A program made the position numbers and the translations under genes. This document shows, piece by piece, positions 25,052 to 33,030 of a stretch of DNA of 64,000 nt. The stretch is from Planctomycetota bacterium (GTDB lineage: Bacteria; Planctomycetota; UBA1135; JACQFD01): NCBI GenBank assembly GCA_016792805.1, contig JAEUHX010000087.1:1-64000 (forward strand), given 5' to 3'. The first letter of the stretch is position 1. Each line of letters begins with the position of its first letter. The notes beneath the pieces were generated by a model. It did not search any database and had not been told where the DNA came from. It saw only the letters and a list, made by a program, of their open reading frames with translations.

Positions 25052-26311
25052 ATGACTCGGGTCCTTCTGCGCGCCTCGGGCACGGGTTCCCGCGAATCGC
25101 TCGCGGAGTACCGATCTGTGGGCGGCTACTCGGCGCTTGAGAGCGCCTTGCGTGCGGCCTCGCCGCAAGGCGTCACCGCGGCCGTCCGCGAGGCCGATCT
25201 CCGCGGGCGCGGCGGCGCGGCGTTCCCGACGGCTCGAAAGTGGGAGCTCGCAGCGCGGTCCTCAGGGAACAACAAATACGTGGTCGCCAATGGCGGCGAG
25301 CACGAGCCGGGAAGCCGTAAGGATCGCTTTCTCATATCCTCGCGCCCCCACCTCGTTCTCGAAGGGATGGCGCTCTGCGCCTTCGCGACAGGCGCTTCGC
25401 GCGGTTATCTGTATCTGATCGAGGACATGGAGGATGCGCTCGCGAGCGCGCAAGAGGCCATCGACGAAGCTCGCTCCGGCGGATACCTCGGAGCCAATAT
25501 CCTTGGATTCGGTTTCGAGCTGGAAGTGAGTATCATCAAAGCGCCGACGACGTATGTTGCCGGTGAGGAGTCGGCGGCGCTCGAAGTAATCGAGGGCGCA
25601 GAGAGCGGTGAGCCGCGCAAAGCGTGGCCGCGCAAGAAGCCGCCGTATCCCGGGCAAGCAGGCCTCTTTGGAGCGCCTACCACTATCAATAATGTCGAGA
25701 CGCTGGCGCATGTGCCCGGGATCGTGCGACACGGAGCGGAGTGGTTTCGAGGTCTGGCCCGAGCAGGCGGTGCCGGGACAGGTCTCTTCACGCTCGACTC
25801 CCGCGTCGCTCGGCCCGGCGTCCACGAACTCCCCATGGGAGCCACCTTCCGGGAGCTTCTGTATGATGTCGGCGGCGGCCCGAAGAGCGGGCGTCCCATC
25901 AAAGCGTTCCTTCCGGCGCTCTCCTCAGCCTTCCTCCCCGCTTCCGCCCTCGACCTCCCGATGACACCCGACGCCGTCCGGCAGGCCGGCTCGAATCTCG
26001 GCTGCGGCGGAGTGAGCTTCCTCGAAGATGGCGAATCGGTGATTCCTCGTCTTCTCGAGATCTCACAGTTCTTCATGCGCGAGCAATGCGGGCAGTGCCC
26101 GCCGTGCCGCATGGAGACGAACACCCTGGCAGCCATTCTGAAGCAGGTGGCTGCGGGTGAGGCTGGCGAGTACGGCGCACAAATCGAGAGGATCACCACG
26201 TTTGCGCGCGGCAAAGGCAACTGCAGCTTGATTGAGATGGCTGCCGCTCCGGTATTGAGCGCCCTCAAGCTCTTCCCGGAAGATTTTTCCGCGGCGGCGA
26301 ACCGCGCATAG
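25052..26311 (+). CDS. NuoF-like NADH-binding FMN / [4Fe-4S] flavoprotein
   Basis: A 419-residue homolog of the NADH-binding subunit of complex I and of soluble NAD-reducing enzymes. Seen are GRGGAAFPTARKW, NGGEHEPGSRKDR (the FMN/NADH loop, slightly altered from the usual GDEGEPGTFKDR), YVAGEESAALEVIEG, and the 4Fe-4S ligands CGQCPPCR plus a later Cys in GNCSL. No other complex I or formate dehydrogenase subunit is nearby. With the preceding 2Fe-2S protein it could transfer electrons from NADH to BoxB in place of BoxA. That role is inferred. Confidence 0.82.
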   Translation: MTRVLLRASGTGSRESLAEYRSVGGYSALESALRAASPQGVTAAVREADLRGRGGAAFPTARKWELAARSSGNNKYVVANGGEHEPGSRKDRFLISSRPHLVLEGMALCAFATGASRGYLYLIEDMEDALASAQEAIDEARSGGYLGANILGFGFELEVSIIKAPTTYVAGEESAALEVIEGAESGEPRKAWPRKKPPYPGQAGLFGAPTTINNVETLAHVPGIVRHGAEWFRGLARAGGAGTGLFTLDSRVARPGVHELPMGATFRELLYDVGGGPKSGRPIKAFLPALSSAFLPASALDLPMTPDAVRQAGSNLGCGGVSFLEDGESVIPRLLEISQFFMREQCGQCPPCRMETNTLAAILKQVAAGEAGEYGAQIERITTFARGKGNCSLIEMAAAPVLSALKLFPEDFSAAANRA

Positions 26312-26452
26312 GGCCGGCTTGCCCACGTGGGGCTGGCGAGGCAGGGTTGGAACCCCGGAGGCCCTTCCGGGGACGTGCCGCGAAATTCCTCGATCGTGGC
26401 ATGCGCGGGCTCCTCTCCTTCCAGGAGCCACAAAACCTCCACAACCAAGCCC

Positions 26453-27430
26453 ATGCTGAAGCCGCTTCTTCTTTGCGCCCTCGCGCTTTCCAGCTTCTCC
26501 TTCGCGTTCGCCCAGGACATCACCTCCGTCGCGCCGGCGTCGGTCTCGATCGGTACGACAATCACGATCCAAGGAAGCGGCTTCGGAACAAAGAAGCCGA
26601 GCGTCTTCCTCACGACCGAGGGCTCGACCAAGAAGATCACTCTCAAAGTCACAAGCTACTCGGATACACAAATCGAGGCCGTGGCGTCAACGGGCACTCC
26701 GGGCACGTTCGATGTGAATGTCAAGTCGGGGAACACGACGATCACCGAGCAGGATGCGCTGACCCTCGGCGTGCCGGTGATCACACAAATCAGCCCCGGC
26801 TCAGCAACTCCCGGCGCCACGGTCACGCTCGTCGGCAGCCTTTTCGGCGCGACGAAGGGAAAGCTCGCCCTCAATGGGAAGACGGTGAACTCGGCCACCT
26901 GGACCGACACGTCGGTCACCTTCGTGCTGCCGTCGAACGCAGTGAACGGCGGATCGTTGATCTCGATGACGACCAAGATCGGCACCGGCACCGCTGGCGA
27001 GTTGCTGACGGTCACCGGCGGAGCGAATCCGCCAGCGTCGCTCGGGAACCCAAAAGTGGAATGCACCATCAACGGCGCCAAGTTCAAGGCCAAGCTTGTG
27101 CTCGGATCGAAGTTTGGCAATGCCTACAATTTCACGGGAACCACAACGGGCTCCAATGCGATGGCCGTAGGAATTCTGGCGGTGGTGCCCCAGGCGCCGA
27201 TCGTGCTCGACGAGACGGAGTTTCCGCTTCTTTCTCAGCTCATATTTGTGGAGACGGCCACGGCTACGACTTGGAGCAGCTCGAACACGGGCGGATCGAA
27301 GAAGATTTTTGTGACCACCAAGTCCGGCGACTCCATCTCGGGCTTCTTCCAGGGCGTGCTCACAGTTGCTGGAAAACCTGACAAAGTCGTGACTGGCGGC
27401 TCCTTCGTCCTGAAGCCCCAGTCGTTCTAG
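26453..27430 (+). CDS. Secreted IPT/TIG-domain protein, paralog 1
   Basis: A 325-residue exported protein. A signal peptide (about residues 1-20, cleaved after FAFA) is followed by two IPT/TIG immunoglobulin-like domains (from about residue 22, ITSVAPASVSIGTTITIQG, and about 105, ITQISPGSATPGATVTLVG). The C-terminal domain of about 130 residues is unassigned. The start at 26453 places the signal peptide at the N-terminus. The next gene is a paralog with the same plan, so this is probably a local duplication of a surface or secreted adhesion-type protein. Confidence 0.75.
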   Translation: MLKPLLLCALALSSFSFAFAQDITSVAPASVSIGTTITIQGSGFGTKKPSVFLTTEGSTKKITLKVTSYSDTQIEAVASTGTPGTFDVNVKSGNTTITEQDALTLGVPVITQISPGSATPGATVTLVGSLFGATKGKLALNGKTVNSATWTDTSVTFVLPSNAVNGGSLISMTTKIGTGTAGELLTVTGGANPPASLGNPKVECTINGAKFKAKLVLGSKFGNAYNFTGTTTGSNAMAVGILAVVPQAPIVLDETEFPLLSQLIFVETATATTWSSSNTGGSKKIFVTTKSGDSISGFFQGVLTVAGKPDKVVTGGSFVLKPQSF

Positions 27431-27449
27431 AGTAAATCCCGTAGGCGCT

Positions 27450-27468
27450 CGCCCGGGAAGGCCGGGCG
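27450..27468 (+). terminator. GC-rich hairpin after the first TIG gene
   Basis: cgcccgg and ccgggcg form a seven-base-pair stem with a five-base loop, 20 bases after the stop codon. There is no following T-run, so it may be a weak terminator or an mRNA 3' end stabiliser and not a classical terminator. Confidence 0.35.
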
Positions 27469-27540
27469 CGGCTCTGCTCGCGCTCGGCATTCGCTTCCGT
27501 TCATCCGCTGCCTCCCATTCTTTGCACCCTCCACGGATCC

Positions 27541-28551
27541 ATGATCTCTCGCCTCCTATCCACGATTGCATTCTCCTTCGTGCTCAGCGCATTCGCCGCG
27601 GCTCAGGACATCACATCGGTGTCCCCCTCGAGCGCGACGATCGGCTCCACGGTCACCATCTCCGGCAGCGGGTTCGGGACTTCGAAGCCGACCGTGTTCC
27701 TCTCGAGCGCTGCCACCGGAACAAAGAAGTTCGCCTTCAAGGTTTCCACTTTTAGTGATACCGAAATTGTGGGGACCGTGAGTGCGGGCGTGGCCGGCTC
27801 CTTCGATGTGAACGTCAAGACGAAGACGAGCACGATCCTCGAGGCAACCGCCCTCACGCTTGTCGCCCCGACGATCACCTCCTTCAGCGGCTCCTCGGCG
27901 GCGCCCGGCGCGGGAATGACGCTCCACGGCAAGCTGCTCGGGCCCAAGAAGGGAAAGCTCTTAGTCAACGGGAAGTCGGCGAAAGTTACCGCGTGGAGCG
28001 ACAGCTCGGTGGTGTTCACTCTCGCCACAAATCTTCCGAACGGGCCCGTCGATGTGGTCATTTCGAACAAGATCGGATCCGATACGGCCGACGACGCGTT
28101 CACCATTACCGGCAGCAACGTCAAGCTCGGAAAGGAGTTCATGTCGGCGACGATCTCCGGAGACGGATTCAAGTCGGCAGCCAATTCGCTCGGCGGGCAG
28201 ACGGTCGTCGCCGGCGGCTTCTCGCAGGTGCAAGGGAGCGTCGGCTCCAATCCCAATCGCGCCCTCACCATGCAATTCCCGTTCGTCGGAGGAACCACTC
28301 CAACTCCATCCACCTTCACGACGGCGAACTTCGGAACGTTCCTCACTTATACGCGGACGACTCTGAATGGCCTCGTTCCCTCCATCAAGATCTGGTCCTC
28401 GGCGGGCTCTCAGGATCTGCAGATCAAAGCGGATGCGTTCAGCGGCGGCCAGGTCAAGATTCTCTTCTCAGGGACGCTCAAGAATAACCAGGGCGAGCCC
28501 GACGTCGTGATCACCCAGGGCGAGTGCATCGTAACGCTGAAGCTCCAGTAG
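27541..28551 (+). CDS. Secreted IPT/TIG-domain protein, paralog 2
   Basis: A 336-residue exported protein with a signal peptide (about residues 1-21, ending in AFAAAQD) and two IPT/TIG domains (DITSVSPSSATIGSTVTISG near residue 22 and TITSFSGSSAAPGAGMTLHG near 108). The C-terminal region is of unknown type. It aligns along its length with the upstream paralog, including GSGFGT-KP and the threonine-rich motif after it. It lies 110 bases downstream and is followed by a complex inverted-repeat element. Confidence 0.75.
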   Translation: MISRLLSTIAFSFVLSAFAAAQDITSVSPSSATIGSTVTISGSGFGTSKPTVFLSSAATGTKKFAFKVSTFSDTEIVGTVSAGVAGSFDVNVKTKTSTILEATALTLVAPTITSFSGSSAAPGAGMTLHGKLLGPKKGKLLVNGKSAKVTAWSDSSVVFTLATNLPNGPVDVVISNKIGSDTADDAFTITGSNVKLGKEFMSATISGDGFKSAANSLGGQTVVAGGFSQVQGSVGSNPNRALTMQFPFVGGTTPTPSTFTTANFGTFLTYTRTTLNGLVPSIKIWSSAGSQDLQIKADAFSGGQVKILFSGTLKNNQGEPDVVITQGECIVTLKLQ

Positions 28552-28877
28552 CCGATGGATGAAGAACTGCATTGGAACGATTCGAAGTTCACTTTTTCGG
28601 AATTGAGGAGAGACGCGTGCGGCGTGGCAAAGGGAGGACGTTCTAAAGGTGATCTTCAAAGCGAGCGAGGAATCGTCGCCCAGCGCCCGCAGCCTCGCCG
28701 CAGGCGTAGCCAAGGAGTTCCGCCGAGGACAAGGCGACGCGGCGATGGGCGACGGGGCCCGCGCGCTGCTCGGATAAGTTTTGAAACGTCCTTACGAAGT
28801 TCCGTCGATCGCGGCTCAACGACGTGATCGGGACCAGGGGACGGGAATCGCCGTATTGAGTTCTTCAACGGCCTGGC
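28552..28877. repeat. Composite repeat: one inverted-repeat element nested in another
   Basis: The outer element (gatgaagaact near 28556 and gttcttcaacggcc near 28875) resembles 24417-24577. It shares cgattcgaagttca on the left and gtcgatcgc.gctc on the right. The copy is interrupted by a separate element bounded by ggacgttctaaa (28636-28647) and tttgaaacgtcc (28780-28791). The inner right arm is similar to the arm of the 19331-19490 element. No gene is seen in 28552-28961. Confidence 0.65.
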
Positions 28878-28961
28878 AGGCCTCGAATCGAAGCGGCCTC
28901 AACGGCCCATGGAGCCGCACGGGGCGTCTCGCGCAATGAGTTGCACTCCGGAAATCCCCGT

Positions 28962-31409
28962 TCATGCGCCGGCATCAAGCAGGGCCCGGACCCGCTCTGC
29001 CAGCTCGCGGCCCTGGAAGGGCTTGGAGAGAAAAGCTACAGATTTGCTCTCTCCAAGCCCGCCTGGAACCGGCTCCTCGTTGTAGCCCGAGACGAGGAGA
29101 GCGCGCAACGACGGAAGCCGCTCCCGCAGGCGGCGCACGAGGTCGAAGCCGGACATTCCGGGCATCACCACATCGGATACGACGAGATCAAAGCTCTGTC
29201 CGTTGGAGCGCAGGCTCGCGGTCAAAGCCTCCTCGGGGCCTGCCGCTTCAGTGATCATATATCCGAGCGGCGCCAACATCTGTACCATCATGCGGCGGAC
29301 TTGGTCGTCGTCTTCGACGATCAGCACGCGCTCTCTTCCCTCCACCGACTTCAGCGGCGCCGGCTTCGGATCCCCGGTCGTGGCCACTCCCTCGGAGAAC
29401 GGCAGCCGGACACGAAAGCGCGCCCCGCAGCCGACTTCGCTCTCGAGGGCGATGTGCCCTCCCGCGAGTCGGACGATCCCTTCACAGATCGCGAGACCAA
29501 GGCCGGTCCCTGCACCGGGTTTCTTTGTGGTATAGAACGGCTCGAAGATCTGCTGATGGAGCCGCGGATCGATGCCCGCACCCGTGTCGGTGACGGAGAT
29601 CTCAACATATTCTCCGGGCTCGGCCTGACGAGCCTTGCGCGCATCTGAAGAAGTGAGATTCACTTCTCGTGTCTCGATCGTGAGCTGTCCGCCGCCGGGC
29701 ATGGCATCGCGGCCGTTCAGCACGAGATTCACGAGAAGCTGCTCGATCTGCCCCGCATCGACATAGACGGGGTGCAGCGCGGGAGCGAGCCGCACGCGCA
29801 AGGCGGCCTCATCGGGCAGGAGCCCGCGGAGCAGCCGCTCGAGGCGCCGTACCACATCATTTACGTCATGCAGGCGAGGCGCGCCGGGCTTTTTCTGTGC
29901 AAAGGAGAGAAGCTGCTTGGTGAGCCCGGACGCGCGGGCGGCCGCATCGGAAATCTGCTGGAGGTCGACCTGCGCAGGCGCCTCGGCCGGCAGGGACTCC
30001 GAGGCCATCTGCGCAAATCCCTGAATCGCCGTAATCAGATTATTGAAGTCGTGGGCGACTCCCCCGGCCAAGCGTCCGATGCTTTCGAGGCGCTGCGCAT
30101 GGTAGAGCTGGTCTTCTGCACGCCGCAGCTCCGTGATGTCATGAATCGCCACAAGCACGCCGGAGACCTCACGCCGCTCGTTGAAAAGCGGGCACTTATC
30201 GACCATGAGCCAGCGAGTTTGCCCATGTACGGTCTGCGACTCGAGCGAGCGGAGGCGCGGCTTGGCGCTCTCGACCACGTCGAGCGTCTGCTGGTGGCGC
30301 AGCTCGACGTCGTCCCATGACGGCGCGAGATCACGAATCGTGAGCCCGCGGACCTCCTCCATCCCGAGCCCCGAGCGGCGGCGCGCCGTCGCGTTGCTGT
30401 CGACGACGCGCCCCTCCCGATCCAGAATCCAAATCTCGTCCGGAACGCCGTCGAGGATTTGCTGGAGCCGCCGGTGCTCCGCCTCCCGATCGGCCTCCGA
30501 GCGCTTGCGATCTGTGATGTCACGGACGATGCTCAGAACCTCGTCCTCGGCGCAAACCACATATCGCGATTCGAAGTACCGCGTCTCACCCTCGACAGGC
30601 AACTCATACTCGACGGCCACCGTGCTCGTCGTGCGGAACGCCTGCTCAATCGCCGCCAGGAGCCGCTCCGCCACGGGCTTCGGCAGCATTTCGGAGATGG
30701 AGCGTCCGACGCAAGAGTGAGGATCCACATAAGCGCGGAAGCTCGTCATCGGCTTCGTTGCGCGATAGACGCCGTCTCGGCCGATTCGGAAGACCAGATC
30801 GGGAATGGCCGCGAGGAATGCCTGGGTCGTCGCCTCGCTTCGGCGCAGAGCCTCAAGCGCCTTTCTCCTCTCCTCGAGCTCGCGCGCGAACGCCACGGCG
30901 TCGGCGACCGAGCTGGCGAACGACTGCTCTTCGGGCGTCCAGGCGCGTGGCGGCCCAACGTGCTCGTGGCAGACGATTCCCACAAATCGCCCCGCCTCGC
31001 GAATCGGCGCGTCAAGCAGCGAGGTGATCCCCAGGGGTTCCAAATAGCTGTCGCGAAACTCCGATGTCCTCGAGTCGCTGCGCGCATCGTCGGCAGCCAG
31101 CGCCCGATTCTCCACAATACAGGCAAAATAGCGCGGGTAGGTCGAGCGCTGAATCTCCACTCCGCTCGAATGGCGCCGGCTCTTCCTTTCATATAAATCG
31201 ACGCAACGCAGCTTCTCCTGGGTCGTGTCGAACAGCCAAACGCCAACTCGCTCGATCTCAAGCGTCTCGGCGGCGACTTCCACAATTTCGGAGATCGCAG
31301 CCTCGATACCCGCCCTCTCGAATCGATTGCTCTGCGCCAGTCGCACGAGCGCTTGATTCTGCCTGCGCAGGCGCTCCTCGCTCGAGAGGTCTCGCCAAGG
31401 CTTGCTCAT
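28962..31409 (-). CDS. Hybrid sensor histidine kinase / response regulator
   Basis: An 815-residue cytoplasmic signalling protein. The order is a GAF domain (about residues 35-170), two PAS domains (about 185-300 and 310-430), a HisKA domain with the phospho-acceptor His in GGVAHDFNNLI (about 453), an HATPase domain (LVLNGRDAMPGGG and GTGLGLAICEGIV) and a C-terminal receiver (VLIVEDDDQVRRMM, with Asp in VVSDVVMPG at about 746). No membrane segment is evident, so the signal is probably internal. The HDFNN motif is typical of orphan hybrid kinases. The VWA/HEAT gene lies 23 bases upstream. Confidence 0.9.
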   Translation of the reverse strand: MSKPWRDLSSEERLRRQNQALVRLAQSNRFERAGIEAAISEIVEVAAETLEIERVGVWLFDTTQEKLRCVDLYERKSRRHSSGVEIQRSTYPRYFACIVENRALAADDARSDSRTSEFRDSYLEPLGITSLLDAPIREAGRFVGIVCHEHVGPPRAWTPEEQSFASSVADAVAFARELEERRKALEALRRSEATTQAFLAAIPDLVFRIGRDGVYRATKPMTSFRAYVDPHSCVGRSISEMLPKPVAERLLAAIEQAFRTTSTVAVEYELPVEGETRYFESRYVVCAEDEVLSIVRDITDRKRSEADREAEHRRLQQILDGVPDEIWILDREGRVVDSNATARRRSGLGMEEVRGLTIRDLAPSWDDVELRHQQTLDVVESAKPRLRSLESQTVHGQTRWLMVDKCPLFNERREVSGVLVAIHDITELRRAEDQLYHAQRLESIGRLAGGVAHDFNNLITAIQGFAQMASESLPAEAPAQVDLQQISDAAARASGLTKQLLSFAQKKPGAPRLHDVNDVVRRLERLLRGLLPDEAALRVRLAPALHPVYVDAGQIEQLLVNLVLNGRDAMPGGGQLTIETREVNLTSSDARKARQAEPGEYVEISVTDTGAGIDPRLHQQIFEPFYTTKKPGAGTGLGLAICEGIVRLAGGHIALESEVGCGARFRVRLPFSEGVATTGDPKPAPLKSVEGRERVLIVEDDDQVRRMMVQMLAPLGYMITEAAGPEEALTASLRSNGQSFDLVVSDVVMPGMSGFDLVRRLRERLPSLRALLVSGYNEEPVPGGLGESKSVAFLSKPFQGRELAERVRALLDAGA

Positions 31410-31432
31410 GCGCGCCAGATCCGCATCGGTCG

Positions 31433-33019
31433 CTAGCGGCTCACCGCCTTTCCTTCGCCGGCTTCCGCGAGCCGCTTCAAGAACTCGGTCCCGCGCGGGT
31501 CGGCCCCCAATCCGACGGTGTTGATCTCCGTCCGAGCAAATCGAATCGTCCGGCGGACCCAGTCACAGATACGAGAGCCGAGGTTCCTGCGCCCCGCGCT
31601 CGGCTCGCCGTCCGTCAGAAGATAGACCGTGTCGACCTCGGGATCCTCGATCACAAGTTCCAGTGAATCGTTGATATTTGTAGCGTTGTTGGCGCCGATC
31701 GATACTACGAATCGGTATGCCTCCTCGGCGAGCTTCGCGTCGACGTCGAGGCCGGTATCCTTGCCGTTGAACCGAAATCGAAGCGGGCCATTATTGAATA
31801 CAAGAATCGTCACCTTGGTGCCTTTGGGCAGCGCCAGGAGGCACTCGCGAAGCGCGCGCGCCGCCTGCTCAAGCTTCGTCCGCGAGCCGCCCGCGCTGGT
31901 CTCGCCAGGAGGTGTGTACTCGGCGCGCATCGATCCCGACACATCCACGAGGAACGCGACTCGGTCGCTCGCGACCACAAATTCGTAATATCTCGGCCCT
32001 TCCACGACGCGCGTGCCCTCGCGGCTCGCGGCATCCTCGGATTTCCCCTTGCGCTTGTCCGTCGCGCCGCCGACGGCGGGCGGCACAAAATTCGGCCCCA
32101 CCTGCTCCCACCATCGCGTCCACGCGGCGACATCGGTTCCAAAGTTCCGCTGAGTCATCTCTTGCAGCACCGAAACGGCTCGCTCGCGTACGCGCCCCTC
32201 CTCCTTCCCGACGAGCTCGATGAGCCGAGGAACGGCCGACGCCGGGCGCACCTTCTGTACGGCGGAGAGCGCCGCGAGGCGCACGCGCCGATCGGCGTCC
32301 GTGAGAAAGGCCGTCGCTCGATCACCGACGGCACCGCCGGAACTCTCGAGCGCCAGCAGCGAAGCGATCCGCACGCGAGATGATTTGTCTTTCGCAGCGG
32401 CGGCCACGGCCTTGGCCGCGCCTGTCGGATCGCAGGCCGACCACGCGAGCAACGCCATGGCTCGCACCTTGTCCTCTTTTCCGGAGCCGCCCGCGAGCTT
32501 CGGAATCTCGAGCGGCAGCTTCGCCGCCTTTTTCTGTAAGAAAAGTTCCAGCGCCAAGAGCTTGGTCTCGAGATCGGTATCCCCGAGGCAGGGAAGCGCG
32601 ACCTCCGTCGTGATCGGAGCTTTTGTGGAGATAAGCGCCTCGAGCACGGCCCGGCGAATACGCGGCTCCTGAATCGTGGCGAAGGCTTCCTTCGCGACCT
32701 CCGAAAGCGCTGGCCCATTGGCGGTCGAAGCGAATGCCGCAATCGCGCGATCTCCCAGATACGCGTTCGTCGGCTGGTCGACCTCCTTCAAGATAAAGCG
32801 CAGCGCGTCGGCGGTGCCGAGCTGCTTCGCGGCGTCGAACAACACATCGACGCGATCGCGGTCGTTCTTGGCGGTTCGGTACCGCTCCTCGAGCTTGCGC
32901 AGCTCCTCGGCTGCGCGGTTCCTGTCCGATTGAAGCGGGTGGGCGCCGACGGCGGCACCTACCGAAGGGAGGACGAGAGCTGCGGCAACGAATGCGCGCC
33001 GCGTGGAGGGTCGGCCCAT
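31433..33019 (-). CDS. Exported VWA-domain protein with HEAT-like repeats
   Basis: A 528-residue protein with an N-terminal export signal carrying a twin-arginine-like RPSTRRAF start (about residues 4-28). Alpha-helical HEAT-like repeats follow (about 80-290; for example VRIASLLALESSG and VRLAALSAVQKV). A von Willebrand factor A domain lies in the last 190 residues, with the metal-site motif VDVSGSM at about residue 357, followed by GANNATNIND and LLTDGEP. This points to a periplasmic or surface binding protein. The 5'-nucleotidase gene ends 12 bases upstream, so they are probably co-transcribed. Confidence 0.85.
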   Translation of the reverse strand: MGRPSTRRAFVAAALVLPSVGAAVGAHPLQSDRNRAAEELRKLEERYRTAKNDRDRVDVLFDAAKQLGTADALRFILKEVDQPTNAYLGDRAIAAFASTANGPALSEVAKEAFATIQEPRIRRAVLEALISTKAPITTEVALPCLGDTDLETKLLALELFLQKKAAKLPLEIPKLAGGSGKEDKVRAMALLAWSACDPTGAAKAVAAAAKDKSSRVRIASLLALESSGGAVGDRATAFLTDADRRVRLAALSAVQKVRPASAVPRLIELVGKEEGRVRERAVSVLQEMTQRNFGTDVAAWTRWWEQVGPNFVPPAVGGATDKRKGKSEDAASREGTRVVEGPRYYEFVVASDRVAFLVDVSGSMRAEYTPPGETSAGGSRTKLEQAARALRECLLALPKGTKVTILVFNNGPLRFRFNGKDTGLDVDAKLAEEAYRFVVSIGANNATNINDSLELVIEDPEVDTVYLLTDGEPSAGRRNLGSRICDWVRRTIRFARTEINTVGLGADPRGTEFLKRLAEAGEGKAVSR

Positions 33020-33030
33020 GGCCGAGAAGC

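Noticed and set aside
25052..26311. Remnant of a full respiratory complex I operon
   Set aside because: Only NuoE- and NuoF-like genes are present, both intact, with no other subunit or decayed fragment next to them.
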